DNA from: an uncultured Pseudomonadota bacterium
GTDB lineage: Bacteria > Myxococcota_A > UBA796 > SXON01
Reading direction: 5' to 3'
Assembly: GCA_903844155.1 (NCBI GenBank)
Contig: CAIMSU010000349.1
Location: 1 to 42,585, forward strand
Length of the DNA: 42,585 bases
Shown here: in pieces, positions 23,946-32,368 of the stretch
Position numbering within the stretch: the first letter of the stretch is position 1
Layout of the letters: each line of letters begins with the position of its first letter
The notes under the pieces: model-generated
Told to the model about the DNA's origin: nothing
The model's input: the letters and a program-made list of their open reading frames with translations, nothing else
Database searches by the model: none
Made by a program: the position numbers and the translations under genes

Positions 23946-25445
23946 CTACCGGACGAGCTTCTTCCACCACCCGTCCTTCTCGTCGCCGTAATATTTGAGG
24001 AGGAGGTTCCGGAAGCGCTCTTCCTTCCTCATCTTCTCGAAGGCGGGGTCGATGCGGATGTCCTGCCGGTACTCGATGTTGTGGAGCGTGTCCAGCTTGC
24101 GCATCCCACGCAGCGACTTCTCCAGGTAGGAGTATGCCTTTTCATCCTTGCCCCAGGCGGCGTACAGCTTGGCGCGGTGCAGGTCCGCGTAGGCGTCCCC
24201 CGGGATGATGGTCTCGAGCTGCTTCATGATCTGCTCGGACTCCTCAAACCGCCCCTGGTGCGCCAGGCAAACGGCGAGGTTGTTCAGCGCGTGGTCGTCC
24301 ATCGGTGCCAATTGCAGGGCGATCCTGTAGTATTTCTCCTCGGTGACGTAGTCCTTGCGGCGCTTGAAGGTGAGCGCGAGGTTGTTCCAGCCGGTCGGAT
24401 CATCAGGGTAGAGCACGGTCATCCGCGTGTAGACCTTCTCGGCCTGCGTGTAGTCCATCGCGAGGTACTCGTAGTACGCCAGGATGTTCATGCCATCCGG
24501 ATCATCCGGGTTCAACTTCAGGATCTGCTGGGCGACGTCCAACTGTCGCTGGATCTCCCGCGCGTCGTCCCGTGCGTCTGCCGTGTCGTACCAGTCGTTG
24601 AGCCCCCAACCCTCTGTGACGTGCACAGCGACTGGCTGATCCTCGTCCTTCGCCTTCTCGGGGTCGGGCGCGGCGTCGACGACGGTGCCGTCGTCCGGGA
24701 CGGGCGCGGGGACGTCGGGGCCGGGGTCCTGGTCGCCCGCCCCTACAACAGCGGGCTTGGCGTGCCGAGGCGGGGGATCGGGGTTGCCCGAGGCGATGTG
24801 GTCGCCGACGTTCTTGCCGCCGCCAATCGTCGTGACCGGGCCGCCGTGACCGGCCTGCAGGTAGTAGCTGGTGATGGGGTCTGCGTTCGTCGGCCTCGGC
24901 GCCTCCTTTTTGGCGATGAACCCCTTGTCGGCACCGCCATAGTCGCCGCGGAGCAGACGCTGGAGATACTCGGGCGACGGCTCCGGCGCGGACACCGACG
25001 CGCCCGCGCCAGAGAAGAACAGGCTGAGGAGCGAGATCTGCAGCCCGATGACCGTGAACGAGAGCCCGAGGACCGGCAGCAGCGCGTCGGCCTGCTCACC
25101 GATCCAGCGAGGAAGGCGGAAACGACGCACGATCTGCGCCGAGATCTCCACGCCCTGCTCGTCCAAGGAGACGCGGCGCTCGCGCCCGACGACTACCTGC
25201 TGGGTGGGGGTGGTGAGCACGTAGCCCGCGCCGCCGTCCGACTGGTACGCCAACCGGAACGGGAGGCCGGGGACCTCCCCTTCTCCCTCGACCCAGAACT
25301 GCAGCGGTCGCCCGCCAACGCGCACGAGGACGCCCAACCGCGGAAGACCCGCAGCCGCCTGGATCATCGGCGTTTCATCGCGCCAGGGCAACCCCAAGCC
25401 TGGACCGGCAGGGGGCGTCGGACGGGGGCGTGCAGGTTCGCTCAC
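23946..25445 (-). CDS. TPR membrane protein
   Basis: About 499 aa from the GTG at 25445 (VSEPARP); a TTG 45 bp upstream would overlap the divergent CinA-like gene and is less likely. The order is a Pro-rich start, a beta-rich region (about 35-115: LGVLVRVGGRPLQFWVEGEG, YVLTTPTQQVVVGRERRVSLDEQGVEI), one membrane segment (LLPVLGLSFTVIGLQISLLSLFF), a long Pro/Asp-rich linker, and at least four TPR units (LNPDDPDGMNILAYYEYL, YPDDPTGWNNLALTFKRRKDY, LAPMDDHALNNLAVCLAHQGRF, AYADLHRAKLYAAWGKDEKAY). TPRs point to a protein-protein scaffold, probably in the periplasm. Its start lies 38 bp from the divergent CinA-like start, and it heads a minus-strand run of four genes. Specific function unknown. Confidence 0.78.
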   Translation of the reverse strand: MSEPARPRPTPPAGPGLGLPWRDETPMIQAAAGLPRLGVLVRVGGRPLQFWVEGEGEVPGLPFRLAYQSDGGAGYVLTTPTQQVVVGRERRVSLDEQGVEISAQIVRRFRLPRWIGEQADALLPVLGLSFTVIGLQISLLSLFFSGAGASVSAPEPSPEYLQRLLRGDYGGADKGFIAKKEAPRPTNADPITSYYLQAGHGGPVTTIGGGKNVGDHIASGNPDPPPRHAKPAVVGAGDQDPGPDVPAPVPDDGTVVDAAPDPEKAKDEDQPVAVHVTEGWGLNDWYDTADARDDAREIQRQLDVAQQILKLNPDDPDGMNILAYYEYLAMDYTQAEKVYTRMTVLYPDDPTGWNNLALTFKRRKDYVTEEKYYRIALQLAPMDDHALNNLAVCLAHQGRFEESEQIMKQLETIIPGDAYADLHRAKLYAAWGKDEKAYSYLEKSLRGMRKLDTLHNIEYRQDIRIDPAFEKMRKEERFRNLLLKYYGDEKDGWWKKLVR

Positions 25446-25483
25446 CGCATCATCATAGCCACCCGGCCGGTTAGCTCCAACCG

Positions 25484-26194
25484 ATGGCAACCGCCGCGAT
25501 CGTCATCATCGGCAACGAGATCCTGAGCGGCAAGTTCGTGGACGAAAACGGGCCCTTCCTGATCCGACGCCTGCGCGAGCTTGGCTGTGACCTTGGGCGG
25601 CTCGTGGTGATCCCGGACGTGCCGGAGGTCATCGCCGCGGAGGTCCGGGCGTGCAGCGCGGCGTTCGACCACGTCTTCACGACGGGCGGGGTCGGGCCGA
25701 CGCATGACGACCTCACCCTGCCGTCGATCGCCGCAGCCTTCGGCGTGGCAGTCGAGCGGCACCCGGCGCTGGAGGCGATCCTTAGAAAGCGCATGGGAGA
25801 CGCCTGCAACGACGCGGCGTTGCGGATGGCGGAGATCCCGGTCGGCGCCGAGCTCTGGTGGGACGGCGAGGTGCGGTATCCGCTCGTGACGATGAAAAAT
25901 GTCGCGATCTTCCCCGGGGTCCCGGCGCTGCTGCGTCTGAAGTTCGAGGCGGTCGCCCATCGTTTTGCGGGCGTCCCAGTTCGGACGGAGCGGCTCTGGA
26001 CGGAAAGGACGGAGCCAGAGATCGCAGGCGCGCTCACCGAAGCCGCGTCGGCCTGGCCGAGCGTGGCGATCGGGAGCTACCCGCGCTTCGAGTTGCAACC
26101 GCCAAAGGTGCTGGTCACGCTGGAGGGCAGGCACGAGGCGGAGCTGGAGGCGTGCGTGGCCTTCGTCGCTGCCGCCATCGCCCCCTCCGCCTGA
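25484..26194 (+). CDS. CinA-like molybdopterin-binding domain protein
   Basis: 236 aa, consisting only of the N-terminal MoCF domain of CinA; the C-terminal nicotinamide-nucleotide amidase domain of full-length CinA (about 400 aa in all) is absent. Typical motifs are IIGNEILSGKFVDENGPFL, FTTGGVGPTHDD and the PGVPALL segment. In full CinA this domain is linked to ADP-ribose pyrophosphatase activity in NAD salvage; members with only this domain are often left as competence/damage-inducible protein A. It is divergent from the TPR/KptA-like/Nudix operon, which also suggests NAD or ADP-ribose chemistry, although no direct link can be shown. Confidence 0.9.
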   Translation: MATAAIVIIGNEILSGKFVDENGPFLIRRLRELGCDLGRLVVIPDVPEVIAAEVRACSAAFDHVFTTGGVGPTHDDLTLPSIAAAFGVAVERHPALEAILRKRMGDACNDAALRMAEIPVGAELWWDGEVRYPLVTMKNVAIFPGVPALLRLKFEAVAHRFAGVPVRTERLWTERTEPEIAGALTEAASAWPSVAIGSYPRFELQPPKVLVTLEGRHEAELEACVAFVAAAIAPSA

Positions 26195-26205
26195 CCCGAA
26201 AATGT

Positions 26206-26263
26206 ATCAAAACCGACGATGTCGCTTTTCGCATGTGCGAAAAGCGACGTCGTCACTTTTGAT
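26206..26263. terminator. 58-nt near-perfect palindrome, probable bidirectional terminator
   Basis: The arms start and end with ATCAAAA/TTTTGAT and meet around CTTTTCGCA/TGCGAAAAG at 26234. Over 29 positions per arm only a two-base mismatch and wobble pairs interrupt the stem. It lies between the convergent CinA-like gene (ends 26194) and mutY (ends 26253), and the mutY stop codon is inside the right arm. A- and T-runs at both ends fit termination on both strands, although the stem is much longer than usual. Confidence 0.75.
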
Positions 26264-27293
26264 ATGCCGGGCTGTGGTGGGCGAGGGCTTTGCGCGCGAG
26301 GGTGGAGAGCGGTGGGTGCGTGGCCGGTGAGGTGACGGGGAACCAGTCCGCAGCGATGTAGGAGCCGGTGGTGAGGACAGGTGCGGGCAGCGTGACGTCC
26401 TCGGCGACAACGCCGCTGGCGACAGACAAATCGCGAACGTCGACTTCCAGCCGGCGGTGGCTGAAGACGTGCACGAACGATCCGACGGTGCGCCCACCCG
26501 TGAGCCAGTCCGCCGTCGTCGGCGGCTCCCACAGGCCCCCAAGCAGACCAGCAGGGCGTTGCGCGAGCCAGACGTGCCCGTCCACGACCCGGAGCAGCGC
26601 CGTCGCCCGCACGACCGGACTGGGCTTCTTCGCCAACTTCACCGGATACTGCTCCGGACTGGCGCGTCCCGCGCAAGCCGTGGCGATCGGGCACGCGTCG
26701 CACGCAGGCGCCCTCGGCGTACAGAGGAGCGCACCGATCTCCATCAGGCCCTGGTTGTAGTCGCCAGCGGAACCCGGCTCCGCATGCACCGCCGCCCACA
26801 TCCCGCGCTCGGCCTCAGCCCAGGTCGCCTTTCGCAGCGCCGTTCCCGACGCAGTCAGCGCCAGAACCCGCGCCAGCACGCGCTCGACGTTGCCGTCCAC
26901 AAGCGCGGCGTCCAGCCCCAGCGCCGTCGACGCTATTGCTCCCGCGGTGTAGGCCCCGACTCCAGGCAACTCCAACAAACCAGCCAGCGAGCTTGGAAAT
27001 CCGCCGGCGTCGGCAACAACCCCCGCGGCGCGGTGGAGGTTCCGGGCCCGGCTGTAGTACCCGAGACCCGCCCAGAGGCCGAGGACCTGCTGCTCCTCCG
27101 CTCGTGCCAGCGCCTCGACCGTCGGAAACGCCGCCATGAACCTTTCGAAGTAAGGAAGCACCGTCACAATCTGGGTCTGCTGGCACATCAGCTCGCTCAC
27201 GAGGGTGCGGTACGGGCTGACCTCCCGTCGCCACGGCAGATCCCGCCGGTTCGCCCGGTACCATTCGACGATCGCGGCGGGGTTGAGGCTCAC
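26253..27293 (-). CDS. mutY: A/G-specific adenine DNA glycosylase
   Basis: Base-excision repair enzyme that removes adenine mispaired with 8-oxoguanine, 346 aa. It starts at a GTG (27293) overlapping the upstream stop by 4 bp. The catalytic domain has Glu34 in SELMCQQTQI, the helix-hairpin-helix LPGVGAYTAGAI with the VDGNVERV segment (Asp133), and the 4Fe-4S cluster Cys191-x6-Cys198-x2-Cys201-x5-Cys207. The C-terminal Nudix-like 8-oxoguanine-reading domain (about 225-346) has WEPPTTADWL and the FSH motif in VHVFSHRRL. All key residues are present. It is the last gene of the M16 peptidase operon, an unusual setting, and its stop codon lies in a large palindrome. Confidence 0.97.
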   Translation of the reverse strand: MSLNPAAIVEWYRANRRDLPWRREVSPYRTLVSELMCQQTQIVTVLPYFERFMAAFPTVEALARAEEQQVLGLWAGLGYYSRARNLHRAAGVVADAGGFPSSLAGLLELPGVGAYTAGAIASTALGLDAALVDGNVERVLARVLALTASGTALRKATWAEAERGMWAAVHAEPGSAGDYNQGLMEIGALLCTPRAPACDACPIATACAGRASPEQYPVKLAKKPSPVVRATALLRVVDGHVWLAQRPAGLLGGLWEPPTTADWLTGGRTVGSFVHVFSHRRLEVDVRDLSVASGVVAEDVTLPAPVLTTGSYIAADWFPVTSPATHPPLSTLARKALAHHSPAYQK

Positions 27294-28603
27294 CGCGCGG
27301 CCGGCGGCTGGCTGTAGAACTCCGGGTAGACCGGGTGCGCGCGCACGCCCCATGCCCAGCCGGTGAGCCAGATTGCGGCGAACGCGATCAAAGCCCGCCT
27401 CGAAAGCAGGAAGCTGCCGAGGACCTCCGCGGCGCCGGTCACCATGAGGAGCCAGGGGACGTAGAAGAAGGTCTCGGGCTTGGCGACGCGCCAGAACCCC
27501 GGTACGAGGTCGAAAAGCGCCATGTAGACCGGGTTGTGGGCGGGTCCCAGCGCCACGACGATCGCCACCGCGCAGCCCGCAATTGTGAGCAGCGAACGTC
27601 GCCAGATCAGCTCGCCGTACACCCACACGCCCGCAAGCGCGAGGACACAAGGGTTCATCGCCCGCCACCCCTCAAGCCGGTTCCAGGTCCACGGCACCAC
27701 CGAGACCACGTCCAGGCAGGCCCGCTCCGTGAGAAATTGCTCCGGCGAACCTGGGGCATGCGCTCCTCGCATCAATACCCCCTGCCAGACCACGAACGGC
27801 AGCATCCCCAACGCCGTCGCCGCGATGAGCTGGATCCGTGGGGTCAATTCGACCCTTCGCCCGCTCACAACTGCGACGAACGCCATCCACGCCCCCATCG
27901 CCGCAATGAGGATGCCCATGTACACGTTGAGGAACATCGCGAGGGCGCCAACCCCCGCGCACGCCCAGGCCCTGCCACCCGCAACGCACGAAAGCCACAG
28001 CGGAAGGACGAAAATCGCCGTCTTCTCAACCGTGTACCAGTTGATGTCCCGGAACTGGTGCAGGTTGAGAGCGAAGGGGATCCCCAGGAGGACGGCGACG
28101 GCCAGTGACCCGGTGGAAAGCCCATTTTTGGCCCGGATCCGTCCCAGCAGCCACGCCCCCGTACACCACCACGCGAGCCACAGGTTCAGAAAGCTCTCGG
28201 CGTTGAACCCCGCCCAATCCGGAAGCAGCAGTGCGAAGGCCTGTACCACCCAAAGATGCCCGAGGTGAACGCCGATGAGTTGAACGCCGGGGTTGGTGGG
28301 GTCGAGCAGGTGCCAGTGCACGCCCTCGCGGTAGAAATGCAGCGAGCCTGCCTTGTCGATCGTCGGAAAACTGCCGAGGATCGCGACCGGGATCATGCCG
28401 AACATCGGCGCCGTCAGCCCCGCCGTGGCGCCCAGCGTCAGGAGGCCGAGGCCAACCCGGGGTCGCCAGCCAGACCCGGCGCGCAGCAGGTAAACCCCAA
28501 GGAAGAAGGCGGTGAGTCCGAGGAGGATGGAGCCGACCCACGCGCCGAGCGGGGCCTCCACGAGGTGCTGGGACGGGTCCGGAGGCGGGCCGTACACGGT
28601 CAC
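27290..28603 (-). CDS. Polytopic membrane protein, possibly glycosyltransferase-like
   Basis: 437 aa from a GTG at 28603 overlapping the upstream stop by 4 bp. About ten hydrophobic segments are visible (WVGSILLGLTAFFLGVYLL, VGLGLLTLGATAGLTAPMFG, GLSTGSLAVAVLLGIPFAL, WACAGVGALAMFLNVYMG, LLTIAGCAVAIVVALGP, ALIAFAAIWLTGWAWGV and others). Soluble loops include SLHFYREGVHWHLLDPTNPGV and a loop before TM pairs with NLHQFRDINWYTVEKT. The topology resembles polyprenyl-sugar-dependent transferases and YfhO-like proteins, but no catalytic motif was recognised, so the function is left open. It ends 4 bp into mutY. Confidence 0.75.
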   Translation of the reverse strand: MTVYGPPPDPSQHLVEAPLGAWVGSILLGLTAFFLGVYLLRAGSGWRPRVGLGLLTLGATAGLTAPMFGMIPVAILGSFPTIDKAGSLHFYREGVHWHLLDPTNPGVQLIGVHLGHLWVVQAFALLLPDWAGFNAESFLNLWLAWWCTGAWLLGRIRAKNGLSTGSLAVAVLLGIPFALNLHQFRDINWYTVEKTAIFVLPLWLSCVAGGRAWACAGVGALAMFLNVYMGILIAAMGAWMAFVAVVSGRRVELTPRIQLIAATALGMLPFVVWQGVLMRGAHAPGSPEQFLTERACLDVVSVVPWTWNRLEGWRAMNPCVLALAGVWVYGELIWRRSLLTIAGCAVAIVVALGPAHNPVYMALFDLVPGFWRVAKPETFFYVPWLLMVTGAAEVLGSFLLSRRALIAFAAIWLTGWAWGVRAHPVYPEFYSQPPAAR

Positions 28604-29775
28604 TCGTCCGGAAGATCGTTGTTGCCACCGCCAGAACTGCCGGAGGGCTTGACGACCGGGGGCTTCGGCGGGGGCGGGCGCCGGTCGACGCCACCGGCGA
28701 GGCTCGCGGGATCGCTGACCATGGGGCGACGTGGCTTCTGTTCGCCGGGCGCCTCGGCTTTTGGGATCCGGATGCGCGTCGTGGGCTCGTTGCCCATGCC
28801 GAAGAGGTCGTCGAGGCCGCCAGGGCGGGCGGGGCGAACCGGAGCGGGGGCCGGAGCGGGCGGGGCGAGAGGCGTGAGCGGGATCTCCTCGGGGCCGTCG
28901 TCGACGGGGGGAGCGGGCCTGGAGGACGCGGATGGTGTCGCGCGAAGCGGGGCATCGAGCGGCAATTCCTCGGGTTCGTTGTCCACGCTCGTCGACCGGG
29001 CGCCGGCCATCCGAAAGCCTCCGCTGCGGGGCGCGGGACCGGAGACCTTGCCCACTGGCGGCGGGGCGCGTGCCGGGAGTGCCCGTGCTTCCGGCTCTTT
29101 GACGGCCCCGGCGCGTCCGTCCGCCACACGCACCGGCGGCGTAGCGCGTGGCGCCGGCGCGCCTCTCGCGGGCTCCGGTGCGATCGACATTCTCGGCGGG
29201 CCAGCAGGGCGATGGTTCGGCGGCGGTGCCGACGGGGAGGGCGTTGCCACGGGAGCCGCGGCGGCAGTGGTCGGCCCGAAGCCCGGCCGGACCGGCAGCG
29301 GTTTCAGCGGTTGGGCGACGCGGTGCGTGTCGCCACCCGCAGGCGCCTTCGGCCGCCCGGTCCACGCGCCTTCCTTCTCCTGCATCTTCCGTCGTAATTC
29401 GGCGGTGTCGTCCTTGCGGGTCTGCCCGATCAGGCCGGAGGACCCCTCGCCGGGCGCGAGTCCAGCCGGTTTGGACGGCATGGGGATTCGCGGGCTGAAC
29501 CCGGCAGGCGGCGCGGCAGCCTTCGGTGGGGCGGCGTGCGGAGCGACGGGGCGACGGTCCTGCATCCCCACGTTCGGCAAGTCCAGCGGCACCGCAGCGA
29601 CGTCCGGATCCCACGGGTCGCCGATGCCACAACGGGCGTACATCCTGCGCCCCTTCGCAAATCGGGGACGGGCCCAGGCCCGCGCCCCGACCGTCCGGAT
29701 CATGCCGTCGCCGCAGAGGCGCAACGCGAGGACGTCGCCGCGGCGGACGACGTCGATCGCGCGGAGGTCGGTCAC
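28600..29775 (-). CDS. Proline-rich protein of unknown function
   Basis: 391 aa from a GTG at 29775 that overlaps the M16 peptidase stop by 4 bp. Residues 1-70 look like a small folded domain (LRAIDVVRRGDVLALRLCGDGMIRTVGARAWARPRF, then YARCGIGDPWDPDV). The remaining 320 residues are disordered Pro/Ala/Arg-rich sequence with short recurring acidic motifs: NEPEELPLD, DDGPEEIPLT and DDLFGMGNEPTTRIRI. No signal peptide or membrane segment. The repeated EPEE/GPEE-(I/L)PL motif could dock a partner. No family recognised; coding is supported by the tight overlaps on both sides and by GC-rich third positions over the whole length. Confidence 0.75.
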   Translation of the reverse strand: MTDLRAIDVVRRGDVLALRLCGDGMIRTVGARAWARPRFAKGRRMYARCGIGDPWDPDVAAVPLDLPNVGMQDRRPVAPHAAPPKAAAPPAGFSPRIPMPSKPAGLAPGEGSSGLIGQTRKDDTAELRRKMQEKEGAWTGRPKAPAGGDTHRVAQPLKPLPVRPGFGPTTAAAAPVATPSPSAPPPNHRPAGPPRMSIAPEPARGAPAPRATPPVRVADGRAGAVKEPEARALPARAPPPVGKVSGPAPRSGGFRMAGARSTSVDNEPEELPLDAPLRATPSASSRPAPPVDDGPEEIPLTPLAPPAPAPAPVRPARPGGLDDLFGMGNEPTTRIRIPKAEAPGEQKPRRPMVSDPASLAGGVDRRPPPPKPPVVKPSGSSGGGNNDLPDE

Positions 29776-32321
29776 CCGCGCTCCTGCTTCGGGTCCACGC
29801 GCACCAGCAGGATCGGCCCGGAGAGCACCTCAGCGGCGACCCGGCGGACATCGTCGCGGCTCACGCGCTCGTAGCGCTGCCGGAACCAGGCCAGGGGGTC
29901 TGCCGCGACGGCAGCGCGGTCCTCGGGCGTTTGCGCGATGTCGTACGCCATCTGGTAGGCGATCGCGCTGGCGCGGCTGCCCGCGTGCTGGCGATCGCCC
30001 TCGACGCCGCCGAGGGCCTGCACCCGGGCGCTCTCGATCTCCGCGTCTGAGAGCGTGCTTCTCGCGTCCAGAACGCACTCGACGAGCACCCGCTCCGCCT
30101 GGTCGGCCTTCGCCGGATCCGTCGCCAGCGAAGCGCAGAACACGCCCGGAACAACGCCGTCCTGGACGGTGCAGCCGACGCCGTACGCCAGGCCCCGCTT
30201 TTCCCGGACCTGGTCAAAGAGGCGACCGCCCTGGCTACCGAGCGCGAGGCAGACGAGATCGAGGGCTGGCGCATCGGGGTGACGGTTCCCGATGCCGGGC
30301 CACGCTGCTGCGATGTGCGTCTGTTCCCACCCGGCACGACGGCGGGCGCGCGTGACCGAACCGGGCGCCCCCCAGGGATGCGTGGGCGTCGGCGTGATCG
30401 CGGAGCCGGCGCGCAGGCGCGAGACCTGGTTTCGGAGCACCCGCTCGGCCATCTCGGGGTCAAAATCCCCGGTCACCGCGACAACGACGTTCTTCCCGGA
30501 CGCCCACTGCGCATGGTCGGACCGGAGCTGGGCGGTGTGGATGCCGCGGATCGTCGCCGGAGCGCCGCTTGCCCGGACCGACCAGGGGTGGCCTGGAAAG
30601 CACATCGACCACAACGTCTCCGCCAGGCGATCACCCGGCTCGTCGTCCGACTGCGCGAGCTCCTCCAGCAGCTCGCTCTTCACGGATTCCAGCTCGCCCG
30701 CGTCAAAGGCGGGGCGAAGGAGCAGATCACAGGTCAGGAGCAACGCCTCCCGGGCATGCTCGGCGAGGAAATCAGCGCGCAGGCCTTGGGAACTACGCCC
30801 TACAAAGGCGCCCATTCCGCCAGCGAGGCTCTCGACGCGGCCGGCGAAGTCCGTCGCCGGGCAACCCTCCGTCCCGCGCGTGACCATGCGCGACCAGACC
30901 CCAACCCGACCCGCGCTCGAGCGTCGCGCGAGCAGGTGCCCGCCGACCCCGACAACCCGCACCGCAACGAGCTCCGAGGCGTCCGGCACCAGCGCGATGC
31001 GGACGCCATTGTCCAGGACGATCCTGCGCGTGGACGGGCCACGTACAGGTACAGACCGCGAGACGACGAGCCCACGCGACGCCGGACGCCGCTCGCGGGG
31101 CTCGAGCACGACCACACACGCGGCGTCCAGATCCAGCGTCTCTGCCTCAGCCTGCACCTCGGCAGGCTCCAGGCTGGCGACCGCGGCGTCATACCGCCGC
31201 GCCGCGAGCAGATCGCCGAACCGCCGGTCATGGAACACGATCTGATGCGCGCGGCCGTCCGCGCCCTCGCGCGCGTAAACCCGATCGGCGAGGATCTGGG
31301 CCTTCACCCTGGATAGATCCGCCCTCCCCACGCCCGTCTGCACGCGCCCGATCACGGCCCGCAGCGCGTCGATGGCATCCGAGACCCGCGCCGGCTGCAC
31401 GTCGAGCGAGAACACGAACATGCTGCCATCCGCCTCCGGCTGGAGCGAGGCCGCAGCGCCCAGGCAGAGCCCAAGCTCTCGGTGGAGCGTGGTGTCAAGC
31501 GGGGCGGAGGATCCCCCGCCGAACAGCATGGCGAGCGCGTCGAGCGCGGGGATCCGCGGGCTGTCATGACCCGGCTTGCGCCAGCCGATCTCGACCCGCG
31601 TGGCCGAGAACGGCTTCCGCAGCGTGGTCCTGGCGGCGAGCGGGCGTTGGCTGATGGGCGGGCGCGGACGGCGGGACGGACGGGCGACGCCGCCGGACAA
31701 CGCCCGCTCTGCCGCAGCCAGGACCCGAGAGACATCGACAGGGCCGACCACCGCCAGGCACGCGTTGGACGGCGCGTACATGGTCTCGTAGAACGCCCGC
31801 AGATCGGCGCGCGCCATGCTCTTGACGGTGCTCTCCAGGCCGATGATCGGCCGCCCGTAGGGATGGTCCCCGAACGCGAGCCCGTAGAGCGCCTCGCTCG
31901 CGAGCATCTCGGGATCATCGTCACGCGAGCGGATCTCCTCGATCACCACGAGGCGCTCGCGCTCCAGTTCGACGGGGTCCATCCGTGCCGTGCGCGCCAT
32001 CTCGGCGAGCACCTCCACGAACCCGTCCGCGCTGCTCGCAGGCCCGGAAGCGTGAAAAACGGTCTCGTCGAAGCTCGTCCAGGCGTTCAATTCGCCGCCT
32101 GCACCCTCGATAGCACGGGCGACATCGCCGACCCCGTGGCTCGCTGTGCCCTTGAACACGAGGTGCTCGACAAAGTGCGCAGCGCCCTCCATTCCCGGCG
32201 CCTCGTCCCGACTGCCGACGTCCATCCAAAGGTAGACAGCGGCAACGTCCGCGTTCCCCGTCGGATCGATGTAGACGGGCATGCCGTTGTCTAGACGGCG
32301 ACAGGAAGCGGGTTCAATCAT
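29772..32321 (-). CDS. M16-family zinc metallopeptidase, full two-domain form
   Basis: 849 aa. The N-terminal half has the inverted zinc motif HFVEHLVF (HxxEH) and the downstream Glu in the ERERLVVIEEI helix, so it is catalytically competent. The second half (about 430-849) is the inactive M16 domain with VREKRGLAYGVG, the Arg/Tyr pair that helps bind substrate. Both domains are in one chain, as in pitrilysin-like or two-domain processing proteases, although no signal peptide is visible. It starts at the ATG at 32321, 47 bp from the divergent HemW-GrpE gene, and heads an operon that continues with a proline-rich protein, a membrane protein and mutY, each overlapping by 4 bp. Confidence 0.95.
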   Translation of the reverse strand: MIEPASCRRLDNGMPVYIDPTGNADVAAVYLWMDVGSRDEAPGMEGAAHFVEHLVFKGTASHGVGDVARAIEGAGGELNAWTSFDETVFHASGPASSADGFVEVLAEMARTARMDPVELERERLVVIEEIRSRDDDPEMLASEALYGLAFGDHPYGRPIIGLESTVKSMARADLRAFYETMYAPSNACLAVVGPVDVSRVLAAAERALSGGVARPSRRPRPPISQRPLAARTTLRKPFSATRVEIGWRKPGHDSPRIPALDALAMLFGGGSSAPLDTTLHRELGLCLGAAASLQPEADGSMFVFSLDVQPARVSDAIDALRAVIGRVQTGVGRADLSRVKAQILADRVYAREGADGRAHQIVFHDRRFGDLLAARRYDAAVASLEPAEVQAEAETLDLDAACVVVLEPRERRPASRGLVVSRSVPVRGPSTRRIVLDNGVRIALVPDASELVAVRVVGVGGHLLARRSSAGRVGVWSRMVTRGTEGCPATDFAGRVESLAGGMGAFVGRSSQGLRADFLAEHAREALLLTCDLLLRPAFDAGELESVKSELLEELAQSDDEPGDRLAETLWSMCFPGHPWSVRASGAPATIRGIHTAQLRSDHAQWASGKNVVVAVTGDFDPEMAERVLRNQVSRLRAGSAITPTPTHPWGAPGSVTRARRRAGWEQTHIAAAWPGIGNRHPDAPALDLVCLALGSQGGRLFDQVREKRGLAYGVGCTVQDGVVPGVFCASLATDPAKADQAERVLVECVLDARSTLSDAEIESARVQALGGVEGDRQHAGSRASAIAYQMAYDIAQTPEDRAAVAADPLAWFRQRYERVSRDDVRRVAAEVLSGPILLVRVDPKQERG

Positions 32322-32368
32322 CGGGCGGGGAGATATCGCGGATCCGCGTCACCCGGATAGCCCGAAAG

